A DNA stretch of 64,000 bases from Mediterraneibacter faecis JCM 15917 (GTDB lineage Bacteria; Bacillota; Clostridia; Lachnospirales; Lachnospiraceae): positions 124,001 through 188,000 of the forward strand of contig BBDW01000002.1 of the NCBI GenBank assembly GCA_001312505.1, read 5' to 3'. The number at the start of each line of letters is the position of its first letter. Position 1 is the stretch's first letter. Of the stretch, positions 10,179 through 20,183 are shown in pieces. Position numbers and translations under genes: made by a program. The notes beneath the pieces were generated by a model. The model had not been told where the DNA came from, ran no database searches, and saw only the letters and a program-made list of their open reading frames with translations.

Positions 10179-11504
10179 ATGAAAATGGATCAGACAGAAA
10201 AATTAATCCTGGAAGCAATCGATCAGCACAGAGATGAGATCATTGAATTTGCCAGAGATATATACGATCATGGAGAACTTGGATATAAAGAATTCAATAC
10301 AGCAGAAAAATTCATAAAGAAGATGAAAGAATTAGGTCTGCGCACAGAAACCGGACTTGCAATTACAGGAACAAAAGCGTATTTAAATGAAGAAAAGAAA
10401 GATACAGCAAGCCTTGCACTTCTTGGAGAACTTGATGCACTTAGGATTCCGGAGCATGCTCATGCGAATCCAGAGACAGATGCGGCACATTGCTGCGGAC
10501 ATCATGCACAGATGGCTGGAATCTTTGGTGCGGCACTGGCTCTTACAGTTCCGGAGATCGCGGAAAAACTGGATGGACAGGTGGTATTTTTTGCAACACC
10601 GGCGGAAGAGTATGGTGAAATTGGATTCAAAAATGAGCTGCGTGCACAGGGAAAAATAAAATATGGCGGTGGAAAATGTGAGCTGCTTCGTATCGGTGCA
10701 TTTGATGATATTGATCTTTGTATTACACATCACATTGCGCCGGGGGGGGATGATATCATAGTAGGAAGTGGAACCGGAAATGGATTTGTATCTAAAGTGA
10801 TCCGTTGTTTAGGTAAGGCAGCCCATGCGGCAGGAACACCGGAACAAGGTGTAAATGCTCTGTCGGCGGCGTCACTTGGTCTGCAGGCACTCGGTCTGAA
10901 TCGAGAGACGTTCCGTGATGAGGATTGTGTCCGTGTCCATCCGATCATTACAAAGGGCGGCAACCTGGTAAATGTAGTGCCTGATGAAGTTGTAGTAGAG
11001 ACATTGGTAAGAGCTAAAACAATCGAGGCATTTACAGATGCAGCGAAGAAAACAGACCGATCCTTTCACGCAGGAGCTACTGCAATGGGAGCGAAGGTTG
11101 AAATCACAACACTTCCGGGATACCTTCCGACACTTGCGGAAGAAGCACTCCCAGAATTAAAAAGAGCAGCAGAACTTTCTGCACCGGAAACAAATGTGAT
11201 CGAGGCCTCAGGACATACGGGAGGATCAACAGATGTCGGTGATGTCCAGCACTTAATGCCTGTATATACATTTAATACAGGTGGTGTAAAGGGTGGACTC
11301 CATCAGGTAGAATTTGAAGTGACGGATGAGGAAGAAGCTTATATTGTCACTGCGAAGATGTTTGCACTTGGAGCCTATGGACTTTTGAAAGAAAAAGCAG
11401 CAAGAAGCAGAGAGCTTGTTAAAAATTATAAGCCGGTATTTGAAAATTCAGCAAAGTATGCGGAGTTTATGGATCAGTTTGATTCGAAAGAAGTATTGGA
11501 ATAA
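10179..11504 (+). CDS. M20-family metal-dependent amidohydrolase
   Basis: The protein belongs to the M20D amidohydrolase/carboxypeptidase group (AbgB, HipO and N-acyl amino acid amidohydrolase relatives), cytoplasmic zinc or manganese hydrolases of N-acyl or peptide bonds. Metal-site regions are visible as HGELGYKEF, ELDALRIPEHAHANP, CCGHHAQMAG, ATPAEEYGE and GHTGGSTDVGDV. Its place 15 bases after metQ, with no terminator between, suggests it processes a substrate brought in by MetNIQ, possibly an N-acylated or oxidised methionine; that is inference. I start at ATG 10179 after AAGAAAGG; GTG 10176 is possible. The run of eight G at 10742-10749 (APGGDD) may be inflated by three. Confidence 0.82.
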   Translation: MKMDQTEKLILEAIDQHRDEIIEFARDIYDHGELGYKEFNTAEKFIKKMKELGLRTETGLAITGTKAYLNEEKKDTASLALLGELDALRIPEHAHANPETDAAHCCGHHAQMAGIFGAALALTVPEIAEKLDGQVVFFATPAEEYGEIGFKNELRAQGKIKYGGGKCELLRIGAFDDIDLCITHHIAPGGDDIIVGSGTGNGFVSKVIRCLGKAAHAAGTPEQGVNALSAASLGLQALGLNRETFRDEDCVRVHPIITKGGNLVNVVPDEVVVETLVRAKTIEAFTDAAKKTDRSFHAGATAMGAKVEITTLPGYLPTLAEEALPELKRAAELSAPETNVIEASGHTGGSTDVGDVQHLMPVYTFNTGGVKGGLHQVEFEVTDEEEAYIVTAKMFALGAYGLLKEKAARSRELVKNYKPVFENSAKYAEFMDQFDSKEVLE

Positions 11505-11530
11505 TTCTATACATTTCCCTACTTTTATGA

Positions 11531-11536
11531 TATAAT
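11531..11536 (+). promoter_or_regulatory. Candidate -10 element for the AGCS symporter gene
   Basis: TATAAT at 11531-11536 lies 85 bases before the symporter ATG. No good -35 hexamer is visible 16-18 bases upstream, so this is only a weak promoter call. Confidence 0.35.
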
Positions 11537-11620
11537 TTAAAAGTTATTTTAATGATTTATCGATTTAATGTGATGAACAGTCGACGCAATAATATCATAA
11601 AAGAAAGGAATTGAAGAAGT

Positions 11621-13021
11621 ATGTTATCTACGATAGAATCAGTAAATAGTGCTGTGAATAACTTTATCTGGGGCGTTCCGGCTATGATCTGCATTATTGG
11701 AGTCGGGCTTTACTTAAGTATCCGGACCGGCTTCCTTCAGATCAGAAAATTTCCGTATGCGATGAAAGTGACAATCGGAAGGATGCTCCGCAAAAGAGAT
11801 GCATCTGACGGTGCACTGACTCCGTTCCAGGCAGTTTGTACCGCGCTGGCGGCAACTGTCGGAACCGGAAATATCGCCGGGGTTGCCGGAGCAATCGCAA
11901 TCGGAGGGCCGGGCGCAGTGTTCTGGATGTGGATCTCAGCACTTCTTGGAATGTGTACAAAGTTTTCAGAAGTTACTCTTGCAGTTCATTTCCATGAGAC
12001 GAATGCGGAAGGAGATCGTGTCGGTGGACCGATGTATTATATCAAAAATGGTCTGAAAAAGCATTGGCACTGGCTGGCTTATCTGTTCGCTGCATTCGGA
12101 GTTCTGACTGTATTTGGAACGGGAAATGCAACACAGGTGAATACAATTACAACAGCAATCAATTCTGCACTTTTTAATTATGGAATCATAGAAAAGGATT
12201 CTGTTGGAACATTGAATCTGATTATCGGAATTGTACTTGCTATCCTGATCGGCATGATCCTTCTTGGAGGAATTAAGAGAATTGGTCAGGTTACAGAAAA
12301 GCTTGTTCCATTTATGGCAGCAATTTATGTGATTTTGGCACTTGGCGTTGTTGTTCTGAATTTCCAGAACATTCCGAGCGTATTTGGATCCATTTTCGAA
12401 GGTGCATTTTCACCGGCATCTGTGACCGGAGGCGCCGTGGGATCTTTCTTTATGAGTATGAAGAAAGGTGTTTCCAGAGGAATCTTCTCTAATGAGGCAG
12501 GACTTGGTACAGGTTCTATCGCACATGCATGTGCAGATACGAAAAAGCCTGTAAAGCAGGGATTTTTCGGAATCTTCGAAGTATTTGTTGATACCATTGT
12601 AATCTGTACATTGACAGCACTCGTTATTCTGTGCAGCGGTGTTCCGGTTGGATATGGAGAGGCAGCAGGAGCAGAACTTACTATTCTTGGATTTACATCC
12701 ACTTATGGAAACTGGGTATCTATCTTTACAGCGGTTGCAATGTGCTGCTTCGCATTTTCTACGATTATCGGATGGGGATTGTACGGAACGAGATGTGTGG
12801 AATTCCTTCTTGGTACAAAAGCGAATAAGCCATTCATGGTACTCTATGCACTCGTTGCAATCGTCGGTGCTACAATGGAACTTGGACTGATGTGGAATAT
12901 CGCAGAGACATTTAATGGTCTGATGGCAATCCCGAACCTGATTGCAGTATTCTTATTGTCAGGTGTAGTTGTAAAGCTTGTGAAAGAGTATTTTGCGGGG
13001 GGGGAAGGAAAAGAAAGTTAA
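11621..13021 (+). CDS. AGCS-family sodium/alanine symporter
   Basis: A 466-residue polytopic membrane protein of the alanine/glycine:cation symporter family, importing alanine or glycine with sodium. Family features include TALAATVGTGNIAGVAGAIAIGGPGAVFWMW, the region GGPMYYIKNGL, and SRGIFSNEAGLGTGSIAHACADT. About ten to eleven hydrophobic segments are present. Ribosome site AAGAAAGGAATTG precedes the ATG. The C-terminal eight-G run (13007-13014) is likely inflated but stays in frame. It follows the met operon with about 115 bases between and is followed by a terminator. Confidence 0.92.
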   Translation: MLSTIESVNSAVNNFIWGVPAMICIIGVGLYLSIRTGFLQIRKFPYAMKVTIGRMLRKRDASDGALTPFQAVCTALAATVGTGNIAGVAGAIAIGGPGAVFWMWISALLGMCTKFSEVTLAVHFHETNAEGDRVGGPMYYIKNGLKKHWHWLAYLFAAFGVLTVFGTGNATQVNTITTAINSALFNYGIIEKDSVGTLNLIIGIVLAILIGMILLGGIKRIGQVTEKLVPFMAAIYVILALGVVVLNFQNIPSVFGSIFEGAFSPASVTGGAVGSFFMSMKKGVSRGIFSNEAGLGTGSIAHACADTKKPVKQGFFGIFEVFVDTIVICTLTALVILCSGVPVGYGEAAGAELTILGFTSTYGNWVSIFTAVAMCCFAFSTIIGWGLYGTRCVEFLLGTKANKPFMVLYALVAIVGATMELGLMWNIAETFNGLMAIPNLIAVFLLSGVVVKLVKEYFAGGEGKES

Positions 13022-13050
13022 AAATAAAACTAGATATAGAAGATTTAAAG

Positions 13051-13083
13051 CTCTGGTGTTTTTTGAAATCACCGGAGTTTTTT
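13051..13083 (+). terminator. Rho-independent terminator after the symporter gene
   Basis: CTCTGGTG and CACCGGAG form an 8-bp stem with one wobble, followed by TTTTTT. It ends the transcript about 60 bases after the symporter stop. Confidence 0.85.
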
Positions 13084-13193
13084 AATGGAGCAATAAAAAA
13101 TATCTTATATCCCCCCACCTGGCTTGTGGATTTATTCTATTTCTTATACAATAAATTGCATTGAAAGAAAATAGACAGCGTGAGGAGAAAACG

Positions 13194-14768
13194 ATGAAAC
13201 GAAGAAAACTATCACAGGTGATCGTGGTAACATTAGCAGTCTGCATGTTGGCAGGTTATGTACTTACAGGCTGTGGAAGTAAATCAGACAATGCAAATAA
13301 AGAGACTACACAAAGCGGGTCTACATTAATCTATGGAAGTAATGATTACACAAGGATCAATCCGGCTATTGATGAGCATGGAGAGATTAATCTGCTTCTG
13401 TTTGACGGTCTGACAGCACATGATGAGAATAATGAGGTGGTACCGGGACTGGCAGAATCATGGGAGCTGGATGACGCGACAAATACTTATACATTCCATC
13501 TTAGGGATGATGTAAATTGGCATGATGGAGAGAAATTTACAGCAGATGATGTTGAGTTTACGATCAAAGCAATCATGGATCCGGACAATGAATCAGAGAT
13601 TGCTTCTAATTATGAGGATGTTACAGCAATCAATGTGATCGATGATAAGACGATTTCTTTTACACTTCGGGATAAGAATGTGGCATTTCTCGACTATATG
13701 ACAATTGGTATCCTTCCGAAACACTTACTGGAAAGCAAGGATATGCAGACAGATGAATATTTCCATAATCCAATCGGAACGGGTCCGTATAAGATTCAGG
13801 AGTGGGATGAAGGACAGAGTATTACACTTGTAAAGAATGAGGATTATTATAAAGGAGCTCCGAAGATTGATACGATCGTGTTTAAGATTGTACCGGATGA
13901 TAATGCAAAGGCACTTCAGTTAAAATCCGGTGAAATCAATCTGGCAAAGGTGACACCGAAGGATGCACAGAATTTCACAGATGATGATACTTTTACAGTA
14001 TATGATATGAAGACAGCAGATTACAGAGGTATCCTTTATAACTTTAATAATGAGTTCTGGCAGAGGAACAAAGATGCAATTCCGGCAATCAGCTATGCAA
14101 TCGATCGTCAGAAGATAGTAGACAGTGTTCTTCTGGGAGAAGGAATTGTAGCTTATGGTCCGCTTCAGAGAAATAAATATAATAATGAAGATGTAGAGAA
14201 ATACTCTTATGATCCGGCAAAAGCAAAAGAAGTGTTAGAAGCGGCTGGCTGGACATTGGGAGATGACGGAATCTATGAGAGAAACGGAGAGAAGCTTTCT
14301 TTTACAATCAATGTGATGGAAGGTGATCAGGTGCGCGCAGATCTTGCGGCTATCGCATGTCAGCAGCTGAAAGAAGTTGGAGTTGATGCAAAAGCACAGG
14401 TTCAGTCAGAAATCGACTGGGCAAATCAGGAAGCATTTTTGATCGGATGGGGAAGCCCGTTTGATGCTGATGACCATACATATAAAGTGTTTGGTACAGA
14501 TAAAGGAAGTAATTACAGTGGATATTCCAATGAACAGGTAGACACTTATCTGACACAGGCAAGGCAGACAAGTGATGAGAATGAACGTAAAGAAGCATAT
14601 GCAAAGTTTCAGGTTGCACTTGCAGAAGATCCGGCATATACATTCTTCTGTTATTGCGATGTAGATTATGTGACGAATAAGAAAATCCAGGGAATTACAA
14701 AGGATACAGTTCTTGGCCATCATGGTGTTGGAATTTTCTGGAATATAGAGGATTGGACAATCGAATGA
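13194..14768 (+). CDS. Peptide-binding lipoprotein of a Dpp/Opp-type ABC transporter
   Basis: A family 5 extracellular solute-binding protein of about 524 residues that would bind oligo- or dipeptides (possibly nickel chelates) and feed the adjacent transporter. There is a lipoprotein signal ending in LTGC. The family core includes AESWELDDATNTYTFHLRDDV, WHDGEKFTADDVEFT and GTGPYKIQEWDEG. ATG 13194 is used because GTGAGGAG lies 6-12 bases before it; the earlier TTG at 13161 precedes a non-signal extension. Its stop overlaps the next start (ATGA), so translation is coupled to the fused ATPase. Confidence 0.92.
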   Translation: MKRRKLSQVIVVTLAVCMLAGYVLTGCGSKSDNANKETTQSGSTLIYGSNDYTRINPAIDEHGEINLLLFDGLTAHDENNEVVPGLAESWELDDATNTYTFHLRDDVNWHDGEKFTADDVEFTIKAIMDPDNESEIASNYEDVTAINVIDDKTISFTLRDKNVAFLDYMTIGILPKHLLESKDMQTDEYFHNPIGTGPYKIQEWDEGQSITLVKNEDYYKGAPKIDTIVFKIVPDDNAKALQLKSGEINLAKVTPKDAQNFTDDDTFTVYDMKTADYRGILYNFNNEFWQRNKDAIPAISYAIDRQKIVDSVLLGEGIVAYGPLQRNKYNNEDVEKYSYDPAKAKEVLEAAGWTLGDDGIYERNGEKLSFTINVMEGDQVRADLAAIACQQLKEVGVDAKAQVQSEIDWANQEAFLIGWGSPFDADDHTYKVFGTDKGSNYSGYSNEQVDTYLTQARQTSDENERKEAYAKFQVALAEDPAYTFFCYCDVDYVTNKKIQGITKDTVLGHHGVGIFWNIEDWTIE

Positions 14769-16456
14769 AAATAGAAGAAATACTGGCAGTGAAGCATTTG
14801 TCAGTTGAATTTCAAACTTCAGATGGAAAGAAACAAGTAGTAAAGGACGTCTCCTTGTCGTTAAGACAAGGGGGGGAGGTCCTTGCTCTTGTTGGAGAGT
14901 CAGGATGTGGAAAGACTGTACTGTGCCGATCAATTTTGAAATTACTGCCCAAGAGTGCGTCTGTGACAGGCGAAGCCATTCAATATAAAGATCAGAACCT
15001 GATCGGATATAATGAGAAAGAGATGCAACAGATCCGAGGACATGGAATCGCGATGGTCTTTCAGGATCCACAGAGTACGTTAAACCCGACGATGACAGTT
15101 GGAAGTCAGATGGAAGAGGCTATTTTGCTGCATGAAAAAGCTTTAAATCAGAAGAAAAGAGAGAAAGATTTCGAGAAAAATAAGAAGAAATCAGCAAAAG
15201 AGCGGGCAATCGAACTGATGAAGCTCGTTGGGATCAAAGACGCAGAGCAGCGTTATGATCTATATCCGTATCATTTTTCAGGTGGAATGCGTCAGAGATG
15301 TGTGCTTGCAACAGCACTTGCCTCAAATCCAAAGCTTTTAATTGCGGATGAACCGACAACAGCGCTGGATGTGACAATCCAGGCAGAGATTCTGAAACTG
15401 TTGAAAAAATTACAGAAAAAATTGAATTTAAGCATTCTGTTTATCACACATGATCTCGGAGTTGTTGCTCAGATCGCAGACAGGGTGGCAGTCATGCAGG
15501 ATGGAAATATCGTGGAATTGGAAGAAGCAAAACAGCTTTTCACAGCTCCAAAACATTCTTATACAAAGAAATTGCTTCATGATCATCCTTATTATATGTA
15601 TAGAAATGAATCAGAATTAAAAAGTGAGTCGAAATTGCATGAAAAACTGGTAGAGATCTCGCATTTGTCCTACGCCTATCCTTTGGATAGAAAAAGGACG
15701 TTTCAGGCAGTAAAAGATGTGTCCTTTGATATAAGAAGAGACGAGATTTTTGGACTGGTAGGTGAGTCGGGATCTGGAAAGTCAACGGTTGGAAAATGTC
15801 TGATGGGAATTCTAAGTCCGGAAGCAGAAACATTTTCTTATGATGGGATAAATCTTCTTGATAAAAAAGCAAAAAAGAAAAATGCGAGAAGACTGCAAAA
15901 AGAGCGGCAGATGATCTTTCAGGATTCAACATCTTCCTTAAACCAGAAAATGAAGGTAGAGAAGATCCTTGCAGAGCCATTGGAAATACATAAAGTATTT
16001 TCTGACAAGAAAGAACAACATGATTTTTTATGTGAAATGATGGAAGAAGTGGAATTGCAGGAAGAACAGCTTCACGTGTGGCCACCGGAGTTGTCAGGCG
16101 GACAAAGACAGAGAGTTGCAATCGCAAGAGCATTTGCAATGAAGCCGAAGCTCTTGATTGCAGATGAACCCATCGCTTCGCTGGACGTAACTACACAGGC
16201 ACAGATGGTGAAGCTGTTTCGGCATTTACAAAGAGAACATGACTGTGCAATCCTTTTTATTGCGCATGATCTTTCAATGGTGCGTCTGTTGTGCGACCGT
16301 GTCGGAGTGATGAAGGATGGAAAACTTGTGGAGATAGGAGAAACCGAGCAGGTGTTTGAATATCCACAGCATTTATATACGAAGAAACTTCTGGAGGCGA
16401 TTCCGATTCCGGAGATTTCAGGAGAGGAGCAGAGTGATGAAGAAACAATGGTTTAG
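14765..16456 (+). CDS. Fused dual ATP-binding protein of peptide ABC transporter (DppD-DppF type)
   Basis: Two complete ABC ATPase domains lie in one 563-residue chain. Domain 1 has Walker A GESGCGKT, FQDPQSTLNP, signature FSGGMRQR and IADEPTTALD. Domain 2 (from about residue 300) has [18 protein letters not shown], signature LSGGQRQR and IADEPIASLD. The oligopeptide C-terminal motifs (HSYTKKLL, HLYTKKLL) occur after both domains. This is the arrangement of the fused DppDF/YejF-like proteins. The seven-G run at 14870-14876 (RQGGEVLALVGES) has one Gly more than the family and is probably inflated. It overlaps the permease start by 20 bases. Confidence 0.92.
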   Translation: MKIEEILAVKHLSVEFQTSDGKKQVVKDVSLSLRQGGEVLALVGESGCGKTVLCRSILKLLPKSASVTGEAIQYKDQNLIGYNEKEMQQIRGHGIAMVFQDPQSTLNPTMTVGSQMEEAILLHEKALNQKKREKDFEKNKKKSAKERAIELMKLVGIKDAEQRYDLYPYHFSGGMRQRCVLATALASNPKLLIADEPTTALDVTIQAEILKLLKKLQKKLNLSILFITHDLGVVAQIADRVAVMQDGNIVELEEAKQLFTAPKHSYTKKLLHDHPYYMYRNESELKSESKLHEKLVEISHLSYAYPLDRKRTFQAVKDVSFDIRRDEIFGLVGESGSGKSTVGKCLMGILSPEAETFSYDGINLLDKKAKKKNARRLQKERQMIFQDSTSSLNQKMKVEKILAEPLEIHKVFSDKKEQHDFLCEMMEEVELQEEQLHVWPPELSGGQRQRVAIARAFAMKPKLLIADEPIASLDVTTQAQMVKLFRHLQREHDCAILFIAHDLSMVRLLCDRVGVMKDGKLVEIGETEQVFEYPQHLYTKKLLEAIPIPEISGEEQSDEETMV

Positions 16457-18267
16457 AAAAATCGGACTGATCTTGCTATCTGTTTTTGTGCTCTCACTTC
16501 TTGTGTTTGTAATGTCGCGGCTGGCGCCCGGGGATCCGCTGGTTTCTTATTATGGAGAGCGTGCAGAGAGGATGTCTGTGGAAGAACATGAGCATGCAAT
16601 GGAACGACTTGGATTAAACGAACCTATCCCTGTTCAGTATGTGAAATGGCTTGGAAATGCATTTCAGGGGGGAGTTTGGAATCTCTTATAAATATAAACA
16701 AGATGTTCTTACCGTGATCGAGGGACGTTTAGTCAATACATTATTGCTTGGTGGAATTGGTTTTATCCTGACATTTGGACTGGCACTTTTGCTTGGAATT
16801 TTCTGTGTGTATTATGAAAATCAGCTTCTAGACCGGATTTTGCGTAAGGTGGGAACAATCACAAGCTGTATTCCGGAATTCTGGTTGTCACTTATATTGA
16901 TTTTGATTTTTAGTGTGAATCTAAAGCTCCTTCCGGGAAGTGGGGGGGCATATGATTTCGGACAATCGGCAAATCCGTTGAGCAGATTGACGCATCTGAT
17001 TCTTCCGCTGACAGTTGTTGTGCTGAGCCACCTTTGGTATTATGCGTATCTGATCCGTAACCGATTGTTGGAAGAAACTAGAAAAGACTATGTTTTACTG
17101 GCAAAGGCAAAAGGAATGTCACGAAAAAGAGTATTGTTCTTTCACTGTGTGAAAAATATTATGCCATCATTCATCAGTCTGATGGCAATTTCACTTCAGC
17201 ATGTGATCGAAGGGACGTATATCGTGGAAATGGTATTTTCCTATCCGGGAATCGGAACGCTTTCTTTTGAAAGTGCAAAATATCATGACTATAATATGCT
17301 GATGGTGCTTTGTGTATTTACCGGTATTTTTGTTATTGCAGGAAATGTGATCGGACAGTCTGTCAGTGAATGGATCGATCCAAGAATGAAAGAGATAAAA
17401 ATGACAGGAAAGGCAGATAGGTATAAGGTGGAGAAAATGAAAAAAGCGAAAAAAAATAATGCCGTTATCATTGCCGGAAGTATTCTTGCAGTCATTGTAT
17501 TTGCCTGTGTTTTCTGTCGTTTCTTTATGACGAAAGACCCTACATACATGGATCTGAAGAACTGCAACATTTCACCGAATAAAGAGTTCTTTTTTGGAAC
17601 GGATACGATGGGAAGAGATATTTTTTCAATGATTTTATACGGTGGTAGAATATCGTTGTTTATCGGGTTGATATCCACCGTGTTATCGACTACGATTGCG
17701 GTGATCTACGGATCCTTCAGTGGAATCGCACCGGAGTGGATTGATGAACTGATGATGCGTTTTACAGAAATTTTATTGAGTATCCCTTCCATTCTGTTAA
17801 TTATCTTTCTTCAGGCACTGGCAGGAAAGAACTCGGTTGTTGCAATCACCATAGTAATTGGTCTTACCAGTTGGATGAATATCGCAAAAATGGTACGTAC
17901 CGAGGTACGACAGCTCCGTGAGAGTGAATATCTGATTGCTGCAAAATGTATGGGGGGAAGCTTCTGGCATATTTTACGTGTGCATTTGCTGCCGAATTTT
18001 GTTTCGTCAATTATGTTTATGGTCGTGATGAACATCAGAAGTGCAATTATAGCAGAGTCAACATTGAGCTTTCTTGGGATTGGTCTTCCGATGGAAATTA
18101 TTTCCTGGGGGGGGAGCATGCTCTCGCTTTCTGAAAAGGCATTGATGACAAACTCCTGGTGGATCATTCTGATTCCGGGAAGCGTGCTTGTAATCACATT
18201 ACTGTGTATTACGGAACTGGGAGAAGCTTTGCGTAAAAATGTGAATCAGAAAGAAGGAAATTTATAG
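16437..18267 (+). CDS. Fused DppB-DppC type permease of peptide ABC transporter (frameshifted)
   Basis: The first half is a DppB-type permease beginning MKKQWFRKIGLI, with SRLAPGDPL and the EAA loop LLAKAKGMSRKRVLFFHCVKN. The second is DppC-type with the EAA loop IAAKCMGGSFWHILRVHLLPNF and ESTLSFLGIGLP. They run on in one frame through DPRMKEIKMTGKADRYKVEK, with no stop between, giving about 610 residues. An AAGGTGGAG site before an internal ATG (about 17437) suggests that the DppC half could also start independently. The frame breaks at the six-G run 16667-16672; five G would give NAFQGEFGISYKYKQD. Runs at 16951 and 18107 are likely inflated in frame. Together with the fused ATPase this makes a three-gene importer. 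Confidence 0.82.
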
Positions 18268-18286
18268 AGAATTTCTATAGAATAGT

Positions 18287-18315
18287 TTGATAACCTATAG
18301 TAAAAATGTTATACT
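18287..18315 (+). promoter_or_regulatory. Sigma-A promoter of the selenium gene cluster
   Basis: TTGATA (18287-18292) and TATACT (18310-18315) with a 17-base spacer lie 20 bases after the permease stop and about 60 before yedF. Inverted CCTATAG-like stretches around it (CTATAGAAT, ACCTATAGT) could be operator sequence. No terminator was seen between the permease gene and this promoter. Confidence 0.75.
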
Positions 18316-18374
18316 GAAAAACAGAAGCCTGGAGGTTGAAATACCTGAACGAATAGGTAAAGGAGAGCAATAGA

Positions 18375-18989
18375 ATGGTAACAGTAAATGCTATGGGAGA
18401 TAAATGCCCGGTTCCGGTAATCAAGACAAAGAAAGCATTAGATGCTTTGACAGCTCCGGAGACAATAGAAGTTCTCGTTGACAATGAGACAGCAGTGGCT
18501 AATGTGACTAAGATGGCACAGAGTACAGGCGCAGCAGTAACACAGGAGAAGCTTGGAGAGGATGAATATAAAGTGACAATTCAGGCACTTGCAGGAGAGG
18601 AAACTCAGACTGCGCCGGCGGGTGCGGTTTGCGATTGTGTTCCAACAGGGGGGGATACGGTAGTTGTGATTTCTTCTGACAAGATGGGAAGTGGAAATGA
18701 TGAGCTTGGTAAAGTGCTGATCAAAGGATGCATCTTTGCAATCACACAGCTTGATGAACTGCCAAAGAAGATGATCTTCTACAATGGTGGTGCCACGATC
18801 ACATGTGAAGGATCTGACTCTCTGGAGGATCTGAAGAATCTTGAAAGCCAGGGCGTTGAAATCGTGACTTGTGGGACATGTCTGGATTATTATGGACTGA
18901 AAGACAAGCTTGCAGTAGGAACAGTTACAAATATGTATGACATCGTCGAGTCTATGAATAATGCAGGTAAGATTGTGAAACCTTGTTAG
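18375..18989 (+). CDS. yedF: Selenium metabolism protein YedF (sulfurtransferase-like)
   Basis: The N-terminal TusA-like domain has the Cys-Pro motif GDKCPVPVIKTKKAL. A C-terminal DsrE-like domain follows (VVISSDKMGSGNDELGKVLIKG), with TCGTCLDYYGL near the end. This two-domain form of 204 residues is the 'selenium metabolism protein YedF' family found beside selD/selA/selB, thought to carry reactive selenium or sulfur. It is first in the cluster, directly downstream of a good promoter, with a GGAGAG ribosome site. The seven-G run at 18648-18654 (TGGDTVVV) probably has three extra bases. Confidence 0.9.
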   Translation: MVTVNAMGDKCPVPVIKTKKALDALTAPETIEVLVDNETAVANVTKMAQSTGAAVTQEKLGEDEYKVTIQALAGEETQTAPAGAVCDCVPTGGDTVVVISSDKMGSGNDELGKVLIKGCIFAITQLDELPKKMIFYNGGATITCEGSDSLEDLKNLESQGVEIVTCGTCLDYYGLKDKLAVGTVTNMYDIVESMNNAGKIVKPC

Positions 18990-19028
18990 AAACATAGGAA
19001 TAGTTACAGTAATTTGAAAATGTGATGG

Positions 19029-19050
19029 AAAAGCTGCTGCAACAGCTTTT
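19029..19050 (+). promoter_or_regulatory. Hairpin between yedF and selD
   Basis: AAAAGCTG-CTGCAA-CAGCTTTT is a perfect 8-bp stem followed by TTC. It lies 53 bases before the selD start. The stem is short with a weak U tract, so it may be a partial terminator or attenuator rather than a full stop. Confidence 0.5.
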
Positions 19051-19102
19051 TCGTATACCGAGGGAATTATTTTGAAAAAATATTCGAAAGGAAGTGGGCG
19101 AA

Positions 19103-20173
19103 ATGAGTAAGGGACTCAAAGAGATTCATCTGACACAGATGACAAAGACAGCTGGTTGAGCGGCCAAAATCGGTCCTGAGACCCTTGCCCAGGTTCTGGG
19201 TAAGCTGCCTAAATTTTCCGATGAGCGTCTGCTTGTCGGTGTTGAGACATCAGATGATGCCGCAATTTATAAAATATCGGATGAGACTGCCATGATACAG
19301 ACACTGGATTTCTTCACACCGGTTGTGGACGATCCGTATCTGTTCGGACAGATTGCAGCGGCGAACTCCTTAAGCGATGTATATGCAATGGGAGGAGAGC
19401 CGAAGGTTGCATTGAATATTGTATGTTTTCCAAATTGTCTGGATCCAGAGATCTTAGGGGAGATTTTGCGAGGCGGAGCAGACAAGGTGTTAGAAGCAGG
19501 AGCCGTTCTGGTCGGAGGTCATTCGGTGCAGGATGATGAACCGAAATACGGACTCTCGGTAACAGGCTTCGTTCACCCGGATAAGATTTATAAGAATTAC
19601 GGGTGTCAGCCGGGAGATGTGCTGGTTCTGACCAAACAGCTTGGAAGTGGTATTGTGAATACAACAGTGAAAGCACAGATGGCTTCCGAAGCAGCCGCAG
19701 ATGAAGCTGCGAAAGTAATGGCTTCATTGAATCAGAGAGCGAAAAGAGCAATTGAGAAACACACGATCCACGCATGTACAGATGTGACGGGATTTGGATT
19801 GCTGGGACATTGTACAGAGATGGCTGAGGCAAGTGACATGACTCTGGAATTATATCCGGAGCAGATTGAATATATGACAGAAGCGATTGCATATGCAAGG
19901 ATGGGACTCGTTCCGGCAGGAGCATATAAGAACCGGGAGTTTGCAGCAGAAGGACTGGATGCAGGAGATATAGAAGAGGTCTATTTAGATCTGATCAGCG
20001 ATCCGCAGACTTCAGGAGGACTTCTTGTCAGTGTCCCAAGAGAAGAATTAGATTGTCTGTTAGCAGACTTTGAGGCAGTGGGAATGGAGACGAAAGTTTC
20101 TGTTGTAGGCTGTGTTAAAGAGCGGCAGGAAAAACTCATCCAACTAAAAAAAGGAAAAATGGAAATGCTGTAA
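19103..20173 (+). CDS. selD: Selenide, water dikinase (selenoprotein SelD, Sec at codon 19)
   Basis: SelD makes selenophosphate from selenide and ATP. The true start is ATG 19103 after AAAGGAAGTGG. Reading through the in-frame TGA at 19157-19159 gives MTKTAGUAAKIGPETL, where Sec occupies the catalytic Cys17-equivalent position and is followed by the essential Lys. The rest (PVVDDPYLFGQIAAANSLSDVYAMG, DVTGFGLLGH, SDPQTSGGLL) is a normal 356-residue SelD. A gene caller that treats TGA as stop would begin wrongly near 19292. The requirement for Sec in the enzyme that makes the Sec precursor suggests feedback on selenium supply. selA follows after a spacer containing a palindromic element. Confidence 0.96.
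19157..19210 (+). promoter_or_regulatory. UGA(Sec) codon and candidate bacterial SECIS element
   Basis: The TGA at 19157-19159 is followed by GGTC-CTGA-GACC, a 4-bp stem-loop with its loop about 20 bases downstream, and then CCCAGGTTCTGGG. Bacterial SECIS hairpins lie immediately 3' of the UGA, so one of these, or a combined fold, should bind SelB. The exact fold was not computed. Confidence 0.6.
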
Positions 20174-20183
20174 GAGATTTCTT

